Source: Cercozoa sp. M6MM (lineage: Eukaryota; Endomyxa: Ascetosporea). Taken from it: a stretch of 64,000 nucleotides of DNA. Under the pieces are notes generated by a model. It was not told where the DNA came from and searched no databases. It was given only the letters and a program-made list of their open reading frames with translations. Position 1 is the first letter of the stretch, and every line of letters starts with the position of its first letter. This document shows, piece after piece, positions 46,611-58,008 of this stretch. Location: assembly GCA_040357565.1 (NCBI GenBank), contig JBDODJ010000002.1; one strand, 5' to 3'. The position numbers and the translations under genes were made by a program.

Positions 46611-48180
46611 CTAGGCCTGTTTGGCGCGCACAGCAGCGTTGCTTGCGTGCTCTGACGGTGACACCCTTCGCTGTTGTTGGCGGTACTGTTGGAAGGAGAG
46701 GTACAGCTGCCACAGCTGGAATCCCAGCGCTTGCAACACTGTACAAAAGCACTATACATCCGTCCGGCTCACTAGGATATTGCACAGTGTACACAGCAGG
46801 AAGGTGACGTTGTCGTATAGGTCGAACATGGCTAGCTGCGGAACGAACATGGCGAACGCATTGTTCATGACGTGCAGCACCACGCACTCCAGCACACTGC
46901 ACAGCGTTAGAGTTAGCTTTACACGAGGGAGATCAAGCAAAGTAGTGGTACCCAGACAGGTGCGCCCGCAGACCGAAATTGAGGCCACAGACGAGACCAA
47001 ACACAATCTGGAGCCACACATAGTGCCGCGACACCTGCGACGAACACAAAGTAAAAGGAAAGAGAGACAAGGAGCACGGAGAACGTAAAGCAAGGGTAAG
47101 TAGAAGAGTAAGTGTAAGAGTAAGAGAATAGTGCGGAGGGAGTAAGTAGCAAAGGGTAAGGGAAAATTAAAAGGGCAAGAGTAAAGGTAGGGCGAGGCAA
47201 AAGGGAGATCTAGGGCAGGCAGAAAAAGAAATGAGTACTGAAGCAGTGGCTGTATTGAGCGAGTGAAGCATAGCGAACAGCATGCTTTGCGTCGACACGG
47301 CGAACAGCACCGAATTCGTCATGTCCTAGAAAGGGAGAGGACTGTCTTTACTGGGCAGCGAAAAGCAGGAGGAATGTCTCAATAGGAAACGTACCTGTGC
47401 AGCCTGCAAGGCGAGCACGCGGAACACAAGTTCTTCTTTCAGCGGCGACAGCAAAACAACGGTGAGGACACGTGGCACACTCACGCCGCCCTCTGCATCC
47501 ACCAGAAGTGACTGAGACCACACAGACATGTAGACACTGGCACAAAGGCACCGACAGGGTCAACGATGTTGATTAGCGACAGTGATGGGTAGGACGTCGA
47601 TGGGACCTACAGCGCGCACTCCATCAATCAACTGGGTGAGAGATTCTTGTGTGCGTCCCTACCCAGGTGGTCAACGCGTAGTGCATGCCGAGTCCGACAA
47701 CACACAAAAGTAGGGCTCGTGCCACGTACGACACTTGCACTCTGCCCTGCCAATGATAAACACATCGCCAAATGAGACAGCAAAACAGCAAAAATTTGAA
47801 ACATACCCATCGAATGTCCTTGACTCGGAAGAACAGGTACGCACAGAACAAGATGTCACCGAGGCATGCGAGCAGGACGTGCGACGAGCTTTCTTTCAAT
47901 GAAGACACCTGAGCAAAGTCACATACATGTCAACAACAACACAAACGAGGAGAAACACGCGTTTCTCGACTGAGCGACCAGTACCGCACTTGCAAGCAAT
48001 AATCGGCAAATCGCAGGCCCATAGATCACTTCGATCTGCAGCGCTAAAAGCGCCAATAGGCCACCTGCACTGAGTTTAAACCCCATGCGCGCACGCCAAT
48101 CGCGTAAAAGCAGCGCGACAAGAAACAATGAAAGCTCGGAGCGCCGGTTTTCAAGCTGTGCAAAAAACAAAACAACATCA
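46611..48180 (-). CDS. RCE1: RCE1-type CAAX prenyl endopeptidase (CPBP family)
   Basis: Multi-pass ER protease that removes the -AAX residues from prenylated proteins in known homologues. Membrane segments include GGLLALLALQIEVIYGPAIC, VLLACLGDILFCAYLFF and VARALLLCVVGLGMHYALT. Catalytic motifs are in order: LLSPLKEELVFRVLALQAA (EExxxR), then SMLFAMLHSLNTA (FxxxH), then IVFGLVCGLNFGLRAHLSG and VLECVVLHVMNNAFAMF (HxxxN). The C-terminal tail reads LGFQLWQLYLSFQQYRQQQR and stops at 46611-46613. RDWRARMGFKLS near the N terminus matches the RD...R loop of RCE1. The first exon is not resolved and probably lies close to, or opposite, the L26 5' end. An intron near 47080-47210 is almost pure purine on the plus strand. 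Confidence 0.75.
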
Positions 48181-48212
48181 CACCCTTCTTTTGAGTCTCC
48201 TTTACCGTGAAA

Positions 48213-48836
48213 ATGAAGTACAACAAGGCCGCCACCTCTGACCGCACCAAGCAGCGCAAGGCCGTACGTTTTTTGCGGATTTTGTGTTTTGTGTGCCACG
48301 CGCGTGATGCCGGTTTTTGCGTGCTCAGCACTTCCAGGCCACGTCGCTGCAGCGTCGCAAGATCATGTCGTCGACGCTGTCGCCGGAGCTCCGCAAGAAG
48401 TACGGCGTGCGCTCGGTGCCGATCCGCAAGGGTGACACCGTCATGGTGATGCGTGGCCACTACAAGGGCCGCGAGGGCAAGGTCATCCAGGTCTACCGCA
48501 AGAAGTACGTCGTTCACGTCGAGCGTGTCACGACCGACAAGACCAACGGTGCGTTTCCTCTACATCCGTGCGTTTCTTGGGGGTCCTGTGTTTTTTGTGT
48601 GTTTCTCTTTTTGAGTGGAGACACTCTCGGAGAGGAGCGATGGGGTGCACACCCTTCTGCTCGAGAACACCTCCGGGTAGTGTCGTTCGCTCACGTCGTG
48701 ATTGTCCTGCGCAGGCGCCACGGTCCCGGTTGGCCTGCACACGAGCAAGCTCATGATCACGGACCTGTTCCTCAACAAGGACCGCAAGGCCCTCCTGGCC
48801 CGCAAGGGTGGTGCCGCCGACGCCGACCTCGACTAA
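48213..48836 (+). CDS. RPL26: 60S ribosomal protein L26 (uL24)
   Basis: Three exons: 48213-48263, 48329-48548 and 48715-48836. The protein starts [17 protein letters not shown], continues [15 protein letters not shown], then has the KOW motif region [20 protein letters not shown] and [17 protein letters not shown]. It ends with [20 protein letters not shown] and an acidic DADLD tail. About 130 residues, close to the usual 135-145. The exons are distinctly GC-rich at third positions compared with the neighbours, as expected of a highly expressed gene. Confidence 0.96.
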
Positions 48837-49130
48837 GTTCACGCGTTGTTGAGTGTCTTCGTCATTCTCGGTTGATTGGAGTCCCAAATACCTACTGGTT
48901 AGACTTATCCTCGCGGTTCCCGCCATCAGTTAAAGCCCTGTATTGCCTTCAGGCATTTCGCCACGGCGAACATGAACCACGGGTGTCTATTCACTGTCTG
49001 ACTTGGCGATTAAGAAAATTGAGCTTTGAGTCTTGTTCAATTTCACTGTCAGTTCTATGAGACGAAAACGCGTGTGGAGTGAGGGCGACGGCAAAGACAG
49101 AGGACGAAAGCCGAGGGACGGGCATTAGTT

Positions 49131-49900
49131 TTACTGCGACTTCTTGTCCTCAAATCGGCCGACAATGTCGTACTTGTTCTGCATCGTCTTGACCCCTGCG
49201 CAGAGCCCAGCAAAGATGGGAGCTGTGGTGTCGAGCAAGTGCACGGGAGAGGACAGGAAAGAGAGTACAGTCAGCGAGCGTCTGCTGCTGTTGCGCGTTC
49301 AGTGCGACGCCTGCGGGTGACTCACCGGCGCGCTCGAGCTCCATCGTAGCCAGTGCTACCGTGGCGTCCTTGCCTACACATGCCCATCATTCCTTCATGA
49401 GCGCACAAAGAATATAGGCAAACACGACTGTGAACCTGCAAAGGCGTGGTAGGCGCCTTCGGGCCCGTAGAAGGCAGGGCCGGTCTCGTGCGATGACATG
49501 TTGTACACGAGTCCATCAAGAGCGACGTAGATGTCTTCGCCCTCAGTGCCGTTGAAGGGAGTCAACTCTTCGGCGGTGAACACGCGATCCGGCACCTATT
49601 TTCAACCATACTGTTCACAACGTCTGCACATGGGAACAGAACAAGCCCACCTTCTTCTCGCCTTCCTGCTGTGTTTCCTGCTGCTGCTGTGGTTGCTTGA
49701 CAGGCTGCTTACCACCGCGCACGCACACATACACAAAGACGCCGGCCAGAGCAACACCTGAACACACAAAGTCACTGCTGCACATACACTGTCAGTCAGA
49801 GGGTGGTACCCGCGGCGTACTGGGCGAGCTGCACGTAATCGCACTCGCAGTTCTGCAGTTTCTGCTGCGCCGTCTCAAGCCAAGCAGTCAAGTGCTCCAT
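49131..49900 (-). CDS. MAPR/PGRMC-type cytochrome b5-like haem-binding protein
   Basis: Starts at 49900 (MEHLTAWLETAQQKLQNCE). The second exon encodes a hydrophobic segment GVALAGVFVYVCA followed by a Gln-rich linker, so it is a membrane-anchored protein. The haem-binding domain reads VPDRVFTAEELTPFNGTEGE, DIYVALDGLVYNMSS, FYGPEGAYHAFAG, KDATVALATMEL and later NKYDIVGRF, matching the MAPR cytochrome b5-like fold of PGRMC1, neudesin and Dap1. It ends at 49131. In yeast and animals this family supports cytochrome P450s in sterol synthesis. Confidence 0.88.
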
Positions 49901-50321
49901 TTACGCTTGTTCTCTGCCCAGTCACAACATACTTTCGCGAGGTGCCAAAAACATCATTCCAACGCCAACAGAATCACGTCAAGCTACGACTGAGCTAAAG
50001 CGCACATCAATCATATTAGATACCACAGACACACGTGTGCGCACGCCAGTAGGAAGTACTGCACTACAAAAGTTGCCCGCCTAACGCGCGGAGCCAAAAA
50101 ATTGTACAAACGGACCACGTTGGCAATGAGACACGCGTCCGGAACGGAAGCTTCGACTGGCTCAAAAACCGCGAACCGTGTCGTGGTGGCCAAGGGCAGC
50201 ACGTCAAGCTACAAATTTTGTCCGATTTCTACTCTGTAAGTGCCACAGAGTGCATTGTAACAGTCACAGAGCAAGAAAGAGCGTCGAGAGTTGAGTCTTG
50301 CAAGTAAAAAGGCCGAGAGTC

Positions 50322-52990
50322 ATGAGCAACGTTTCCGAGAAGTGCAAGAGCACGTTGCAGATCGGCGATGAGTCCTTCACGATCTTCGACATCACAAAGC
50401 TCAACGATGAGCGTCTTGGTGCGTTTTCCCGTCTTTCCGAGATCAATCAGAGCCGAGCGAAATTGCGATCATTCAATCGATCTGGCGAGCTTTCAGTTTT
50501 TGTTTCAGTTGGGTCGAAAAGTGCGAGCTTGTGTTGGCTGGGCTGTTATTCTTTGGATCTTTGTTGTGTTTGCTCGACAGAGAAGCTACCGGTGTCGATC
50601 AAGGTGCTGCTTGAGAGTGCCGTGCGTAGCAACCGCGAAAGCGACGTAGAGAAGATCCTCGCCTGGCAGGAAAATGCGTAAACTGAACCCTCTTTCCCCG
50701 TCGTATCTACCACTAACCGTTGATTCCTTCCCTTCTTACTCGTGTTGCTTCTCTTTCCAGCGGCAAGGCCGACATTGCTTTTAACCCAGCGCGTGTGCTG
50801 CTGCAGGACTTCACTGGTGCTTTTGACTTCCTGTTCGTAGACTCTGACCCCCCTTGTCCTCTTGACCCCTTCACCCTTTACCTCCCAGGCGTCCCGGCCG
50901 TGGTGGATCTGGCAGCTTTGCGAACGGCGGCGGTGCGTCTCGGCGGCGACCCGCTAAAGATTAACCCGCATGTGCCTGCAGACCTTGTCATCGGTACTGG
51001 GGTTGGTAGTAGAAACTGGTGGTTGGTCACTCTGACTGTGACACGTGCACGTGCGCGCAGATCACTCGGTCCAAGTCGACTTCAACCGTCGTCCGGATGC
51101 GGCAAAGCTAAACACCGACAAGGGTAGCCTTTTACTGACCCCCCCCCGTTACCCTCTGTTACCCCCTGTTGTAGAAATGGAGCGCAACAAGGAGCGCTTC
51201 GAGTTCCTCAAGTGGGGCAGCAAGGCTTTTGACAAGCTGCGCATCGTGCCGCCTGGTGCGGGCATTGTGCATCAGGTTTGTCCCACTGTAGTCCTATACC
51301 TTGATAACTTTATACCCTATGCCCCAGGTGAACCTGGAGTATCTGGCGCGCGTCGTGTTTGAGCACGAAGGCACGCTGTACCCGGACTCTGTGGTCGGTT
51401 GATGTTACCCCCCCCCCCCTCCTCCAGATGTCCAGGAGTTAAGGGTGCGATGTCTAGGTTGGTACGGACTCGCACACGACGATGGTCAACGGCCTCGGCG
51501 TGTACCTTGTGGCTTCAATGAGAGGTGGCTACAGCAAACAGTACGGATGGACATGTTTGTAGGACGGGCTGGGGTGTCGGCGGTATCGAGGCCGAATCTG
51601 TGCTGCTGTAGCTTTGTCCTTTTTCTGTATCCTTCAGATTAATATATATAATCCTCTCGTGTGTCCCAGCGGTCAGAGTGTGTCGATGGTGCTGCCCGAG
51701 GTGGTGGGCTTCCGCATCACGGGAGAGCTGCAGACGGGCGTGACGGCAACGGACTTGGTGCTGACGGTGACGCAGCTGCTGCGACAGCACGGCGTCGTCG
51801 GCAAATTCGTCGAGTTCTTCGGACCCGGCCTGGCGCACCTCTCGCTCGCCGATCGTGCCACCATCGCCAACATGTCGCCCGAGTACCCTACACTACTACC
51901 CTCTCCTCACCCCTCCATTTATCTTATTCTTACCCTCTTAGGTACGGTGCGACGATGGGCTTCTTCCCGGTGGACGAACGTTCGCTGGACTACCGTACAT
52001 TATATATATAATACACAGTATAAATACATATATATATATATATGTACTTATTGCATCCATGGATGTGGTGTTGCTGGCAGTGCGAACGACGGGCCGCAGC
52101 GAGGCCAAGGTGCAGCAAGTGAAGCAGTACCTCAGTGCACTTGGCATCTTTGGCGGCGACGGCGACGCCGTGCGCTACTCGAGTCTCGTCGAGCTCGACT
52201 TAAGCGAGGTGAGTTTTCTCTACCCCGTTCACCCCTTATACCCTTACCCCTCCCAGGTGGTGCCATCGGTGGCCGGCCCGAAGCGTCCGCACGATCGCGT
52301 GAGTGTCGCCGATCTGAAGCAGGAGTTTGACAAGTCGCTGACTGCTCCTGTAGACTCGCCAACATGCTCCCCATTTAGGCAGCCTTGTGATACCTCTATA
52401 TTTTGTAGGTGGGTTTTTCGGGCTTTGGTCTGGCGCCCGAGGCGACGTCGGCTGAGGTGCCGTTTGAGTATGAGGGCGAACAGTTCGCGCTGCGTCACGG
52501 CAGCGTTGTCATTGCGGCCATCACTTCCTGCACCAACACGTCGAACCCGTACCTCTATCTTATGCCCGCTCCCCCTGTATACTCCACTCACCTCGTTACC
52601 CCAGGTCGGTGCTGATGGCGGCGGGTCTGCTGGCCAAGAAGGCAGTCGAGAAGGGTCTCACAGTGGCGCCGTACATCAAGACGTCGCTGGCTCCTGGCTC
52701 GCACGTGGTCACTGAGTACCTCAAGAAGGTGACACTTTACCCCCCCCCCCCTCCCGCCTGTTGCTTTGTTTACCCCTTTCCTTTCTCTTTGCTTGGGCAG
52801 GCTCAGCTGCAGGATGCGCTGGACAGTTTGGGCTTCAACATCGTAGGCTACGGCTGCACCACGTGCATCGGCAACTCGGGCGACATTCCCAAGTCTGTCA
52901 TGGACGGTACCATTGATTCTAGTTGTCTGTCCTGTCCCCTATATCTTCTCCCTTGTAGCTATCGATTCGGGCGATCTGGTGGCGGCGGCA

Positions 52991-53022
<32 letters not shown>

Positions 53023-54517
53023 CGTGCACTCGCACACGCGCGCGAACTTCCTGGCGTCGCCGCCGCTGGTGATTGCCTATGCGCTGGCCGGTACAGAAGT
53101 TGTCCGCTTGGGCTAGAGTATGAACTAACTTGAGGCTGTGCTGTGCAGGCCGCATGGACATTGACTTTGAGACCGAGCCGATCGGACAGGACGGCGACGG
53201 CAACGACGTGTTCCTGCGCGACGTGTGGCCAGCCTCGCAGGAGGTCGAGAGCTTCGTCAACACACACGTGCGTCGCCAGCTGTTCCAGCAGGTACGTTCC
53301 CTTCGCGTGCCTTGTCTGTCCGTGCACAGTTCTTGTGTCCAGGTGTATGAGAACGTGACCAATGGCACCGACGCGTGGAACGCGCTCGCCGCCGAGGAGA
53401 CGCCCGTGTTTGCCTGGTCGGACGAGTCGACCTACATTCACCACCCGCCCTTCTTCCAGGATATGACGCTGCAGGCCCCGGGTACTCTTCTGCGACCACA
53501 CCTTTGTTTCACTCTCGGTATATCCGGTGCTATGGTAGGTCTGCCATCGACGCTGTCGGGTGTGCGTTGCCTGCTTAACCTGGGCGATTCGATCACGGTA
53601 TACTGTCCCTGCCCCCTCCCCCTTGTTATCTTCCTCACTCCTTTACTCCCAGACGGATCACATCTCGCCGGCCGGTCGCATTGCTCGCGCGTCGCCGGCG
53701 GCGCGTTTCCTGCAGGAGCACGGTGTCGCACCGCGCGATTTCAACACGTGCCTTGATCTCTATCGATTGATCTCTATCGGTTGACTTGTACGGTGTGACT
53801 GGGCGCTACTACTGTGCAGGTACGGTGCCCGTCGTGGCAACGATCTCGTCATGGTGCGCGGCACCTTCGCCAACATTCGTCTGCGCAACAAGATGTTGTC
53901 TGAGAAGCCGGGCCCGGTAGCATCCTACCCTCTCAGTGTTTCCTGCCCTCTGTTACATTACTCATGCTCCCGCCTGTAGTGGGCCAAACACGTCCCCAGT
54001 GGCGAGGTGGCGTCTGTGTACGATGTGGCGGCCAAGTACGCCGAGGATAAGACGCCCCTGGTGATCCTGGGTGGCGCTCTCTACGGCAGCGGCAGCTCCC
54101 GCGACTGGGCCGCCAAGGGCGTCGCTCTGCAAGGCGTCAAGGCCGTCGTCGCCATCAGTTACGAGCGCATCCACCGCAGCAACCTCATCGGTAGCTTTCT
54201 TTGCCTCTGCTGCTCGTTATTCTCCTTTCTCTTTGTATATGTTCGGTTCCACAGGTATGGGCGTGCTGCCGCTTCAGTTCCTGGAGGGCGAGGACGCCGA
54301 CTCGCTCGGACTGACGGGCGAGGAGGTCTTCTCGTTCGAGCTGGGCGACAACGTCGAGCCGCTGCAGCAGGTCACGGTGCGCACTGACACCGGCAAGTCG
54401 TTCCGCGTCACGCTGCGCTGCGACACGCCGGCCGAACTCGAGTTCATGCAGCACGGCGGCATTCTGCACTACGCGCTGCGTCAGCAGCTCCTGCGCGACC
54501 TCCAGTCGCAGCAGTAA
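50322..54517 (+). CDS. Aconitate hydratase, cytosolic AcnA/IRP1 type
   Basis: Converts citrate to isocitrate using a [4Fe-4S] cluster. It starts at the ATG at 50322 ([19 protein letters not shown]) with no mitochondrial presequence. About sixteen exons cover the full family length. Recognisable blocks: [86 protein letters not shown] and [30 protein letters not shown] and [11 protein letters not shown] carry the three cluster Cys. Later come [43 protein letters not shown] and [19 protein letters not shown] sequence at the end. The stop is TAA at 54515-54517. It may also act as an RNA-binding iron regulator, which sequence alone cannot show. Confidence 0.93.
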
Positions 54518-54673
54518 ACGAAACTGAACCGAACTGACCTGACTTCTCCGTCTCATCCATCCGTTCGATCGTCCGCGCGCGACCGGGCCGCTTGCGTTAG
54601 GCAAAGTCTACAAGCAAGTAAATTAATGTAACTGAACTATAACTATTCCATGTCTATGTCGTATTCAGTGATT

Positions 54674-54759
54674 TAGTTAGTTAGTTGAGTCTTCTAGGAA
54701 ACCAACTACTTAAATTAGTTTCCCTGCACCAGTCTGGGGTGGGTCACAAGAGGATGGCC
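54674..54759. repeat. Left arm of long inverted repeat flanking the GPI-protein pair
   Basis: About 85 bases starting tagttagttagttg and containing ccctgcaccagt and ggtcacaagag. The reverse complement of 60797-60876 matches it at roughly 80% by eye, with a 2-base gap. The two arms face each other across 6.0 kb that contains both duplicated surface-protein genes. Confidence 0.85.
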
Positions 54760-55160
54760 TTAGTGATTTACACATACGTATAGACGCATATCAAGGACTT
54801 GCGCAAATCGCATTTTAGACTACACGATTTAGATTCCGATCGCACAGTAGTGCCACCACTCACGTCACAGATATCGCGGCGTAGACGTGCGTGACAGGAA
54901 GTTTTCACATTCGTCCTCCTGCCGTACAGGGTCATTCGGGGTTGGGGGAAGGGTCAGGGGAAGGGTTAGGGAAGGGTCAGGGGAAAGGATCAAAGAACGG
55001 GCCAAAGGAAATGGACAAAGGAATGGTCAAAGAACGGTTGAAAAGAAATGGACAAATGTCAGAGGGAATAAATAGACGATAAGTTACATGAGCGCGACCA
55101 TCGGACGGATGGTGTCGTGGAGTCACATTTCAGTTGTTGTGCACTGCGTGTATGGTCAGG
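54760..55160. other. Intergenic with G-rich degenerate repeats
   Basis: Between aconitase and the first GPI-anchored gene. From about 54940 to 55075 there are imperfect repeats of the type ggggaagggtcagg / ggaaaggatcaaag / ggaatggtcaaag on the plus strand. One copy contains gggttaggg, but this is not a telomeric array. No gene is seen. Confidence 0.6.
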
Positions 55161-56816
55161 TTAGTGCTGGAGAAGAGCAAAGGCGGCAGCGCCAAGGATC
55201 ATCGGGACGGCGTAGGTGGTGGATGCAGCACCGCCAGTAAGACCCGTCTGACGCTCCGGTTTCTGGTTGATGCCTTCGATGGCCTCTGCCACCGCACAAA
55301 ACAAACATGAGATCCAATCGGAAAATCGAACGAACTGAAACACCAAGGGTGGCCACGCGCGCCGTGAGTGCCTGAACAGCAGCGGTGAGAGACTCAATGG
55401 TGTCGGTGTTATTGCTGACAGTGACATTAAGGCCGGCGATGTCGCTGTCGCTACTGCCGCCGGTGCAGTTCGAGTCACGAGTAGAGTTGAGCTGCGCGAT
55501 GCTGTCCTGCAGCTCGCTGACGACAGTGCTGAGACTGGTGATGTTGCCAGAGTTCATGTTGCTCGATGCGGTGAGACTGTCGATGTTAGTAATGACAGTG
55601 GAGTTGAGACTGGCGATATCAGCAGCGTTGGCAGTGACGGTGCCGTTGAGACTCGCGACACTGTCGACGAGGCCCGCGACAATGCCAGTATTGGCAATGG
55701 CAGAGGTGTTGAGACTGGCGATATCGGCAGTGTTGGCACTGACACTGTCGGTGTTGGCCAAAATAGACGTGTTGAGACTCGCAATGTCGGCACTGTTGGC
55801 ACTGACAGTGCCTCCAAGAGTCGCAATGCTGTCAGTGTTGGCAGTGATACCCGCAGCATTGCTGGAAACCGTGCTGTTCACTGCCTCGAGATCGATCTGC
55901 AAGGCCATCGTGCTTGAGAGCTCCGTTTCCCACCTATCAGTACATTTCAGGTGCCCTGGCATGGACAAGCGCGAAGTACAGCTTACTCAGTGACGGCTTT
56001 GTCAACTTGACTCTATAAACAAACGACAGAGGGTCGCACAGCATGCGCAGTACACAAACATAGAAAACTGTAGATACTCAAGGTACCACAAGGAGTGCGG
56101 TGGAGGCACGCTCAAAGTAGTCAGAGGTCGCACCAGCCGCGTCCATTACGTTCTTGCTGTAGCACGTCAAAAGAACTCGCGTATCGGCGTCGCGCGTGCA
56201 GTCGCCCGTGTTGGCCTCCGGGGGAAACACGATGTGCAAGAAGCCGGCTACCAAATCGATACGCACCTCACATCGGGCTATCAAAAATTTGCCGATAGAA
56301 GCAAAGCCACGTACAACCAGAGACATAGTTGACCGACGTCGGCTGTAGTCCAGAGGAAGAGCGACCGCAGGTGCACTCCAGATCGCTCGTCCGCAACAAC
56401 ATCGACGTGTCGTCTACGGTCTGCAGCCTGAGGCCCAACAGCCAAGTGGCGCGTGCACAGTGCAAAGTGAAAGCGTGCTGTAGAAGGACCTACCATAAAG
56501 TGGCGCTGTTCTGCAGCATGTGCATGCTGTGCTGATCGTTGGAAATCACTTGCATGAACGTCTCATCGGCCACGTGCGCGGTCAGCGCAGCCGTGGTCGC
56601 ACCGCACGTAGTTTCACTTGACGAGACGCAGATGGCAATCTCCTGCCCACAACAACGTGTGGTATTTTAGGTACAAAGAGGTGCACTATGCCCGTATACC
56701 CTAATAGGGACGGGGGTGCTCGTATCAACGAAAGTCGATGGCCGTGTCAATGTGACCCCGACGGCCGAGGAGGTGCAGAAGGCGTACACCAACGAGGCAG
56801 CGGCAAGAAAACGCAT
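55161..56816 (-). CDS. GPI-anchored surface protein with 14-residue repeats (paralogue A)
   Basis: Starts at 56816 with a signal peptide (MRFLAAASLVYAFCTSSAVG) and then VTLTRPSTFVDTSTPVPIR. The N-terminal domain is Cys-bearing (LECTCGRSSSGLQPTSVNY, EANTGDCTRDADTRV, LLTCYSKNVMDAAGATSDYF). Next, from about 55925, come around ten copies of a 14-residue unit of the type NTADIASLNTSVLA, in which Ile/Val/Leu recur at 7-residue spacing, as in trimeric coiled-coil stalks. Then a short linker and RVATLG. The last exon has ERQTGLTGGAAS followed by a hydrophobic end (TTYAVPMILGAAAFALLQH), fitting a GPI-anchor addition signal. Stop at 55161-55163. It is paralogous to the gene at 57713-59739, in the same order and orientation. 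Confidence 0.72.
55380..55920 (-). repeat. Tandem 42-base coding repeats (14-aa units)
   Basis: Units of about 42 bases, such as gtgttgagactggcgatatc ggcagtgttggcactgacac, recur in head-to-tail order within paralogue A. A second array in paralogue B spans about 58110-58770. Units are diverged, and Ser/Thr/Asn/Ala-rich between Ile/Leu anchors. Confidence 0.9.
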
Positions 56817-57712
56817 CTCTCGCTCTGTGTGCAAGAATACTGTAGTATTAGTACAGTAAGGCTCTTTCCGCTCCGCTGCTTGTTCTTTTTTGGGCTGATC
56901 CAGAACGATTCCAATGATCGCATTATTGTCAATGTGAGACTGCTGATCGCTCACTGCAGACTGTCAAGCGCGTGCGATCATAACCAGCAGTGTACTGTGC
57001 GATCATGACCGGCAACGGTGTAGTGCGATCATGGCCAAGTACCTGAGCGGGAAACGCGGTTTCACGTGTGGTTGGCTTTCTGCCGTGGTAAAAACGCCAC
57101 GGAGTCGCTGAAGAATTGTTAATTTTTTCTCTGGGGACGAAGCATTTTTGAAATTTCAAGAAGCGTCGCCGGTGCTGGGATTCGCGGCTCGGTTAACTCG
57201 ATGCGTAGTCTTGAGACTCAATGTACTGCTGCGAGAATTAGCTCATCGTGCGTGATAACATCTGTTGAGGTTGATTTCGTTTCGTGTGACATGCTCCAAA
57301 CGACTAACACAAACGAAACCGAATCCATGTGCGGACGGTCCATTCGTTGTGCACAAACCGCACGCGCGCACGCTGTTGAACGCGGGAAGACCACAAATGC
57401 TCGAGCAAGTTCAAGAGAATGCCCAACTCAGTCGAGAGCTGGGCATCGACGCCGAAGACATGGCCATCCTCAACTGCCGGGAAATCTGGGGCACTTTCCC
57501 AGATTTCCGAGGATGGCCCATGGCCACCCCCCTACGGATCCTGACCCCGGCAGCAAATCCTTGGACGGCAACATTAAAGCAGCTGGATACAGTTTCGGGA
57601 CTTTGTCAGAACACTCCATTTTTTGCAATCAAGTGGTACGTACTAATTTACGCTACAAGTACTGTAGTGGTATCATGGTGTATGGTAATACAACTACGTC
57701 GGTTAGTGCTGG
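56817..57712. other. Intergenic between the paralogues; hairpin-rich
   Basis: Contains three spaced copies of gtgcgatcat (about 56970-57040) and, from about 57420 to 57520, nested inverted repeats. GGCCATCCTC (57462-57471) plus GGAAATCTGGG (57480-57490) pair exactly with CCCAGATTTCC (57498-57508) and GAGGATGGCC (57509-57518). A smaller hairpin GCCCA...TGGGC lies at 57421-57444. A plus-strand open frame across it (MLEQVQENAQLSRELGIDAE and so on) reads like protein but has no recognisable relative and no clear gene structure. Confidence 0.6.
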
Positions 57713-57898
57713 AGGAGAGCAAAGGCGGTAGCAGCGAAGAGCATTGAAACGGCGTTGCTGGTGACATCGGTTGCAGCGCCACCCGTCTGTTGCTGTGGCT
57801 CCTGGCCGCCGTCTGCAGATTCTGTCATCGCACACGTTAGGTATCGATAACAGACACACACCCCCACACACCCACACACCCACACACCCACACACCCA

Positions 57899-57949
<51 letters not shown>

Positions 57950-57959
57950 NNNNNNNNNN

Positions 57960-58008
<49 letters not shown>

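Noticed and set aside
50011-50202. Minus-strand frame with a hydrophobic end between the MAPR and aconitase genes.
   Set aside because: No ATG start, short, and lies in a likely divergent promoter.
54940-55075. Interstitial telomere-like array (gggttaggg).
   Set aside because: Only one such word; the repeats are otherwise irregular G-rich sequence.
57265-57747. Plus-strand frame of 160 codons between the GPI paralogues (MLEQVQENAQLSRELGIDAE).
   Set aside because: Much of it lies in nested inverted repeats, and no family or exon structure supports it. It is kept only as part of the hairpin observation.
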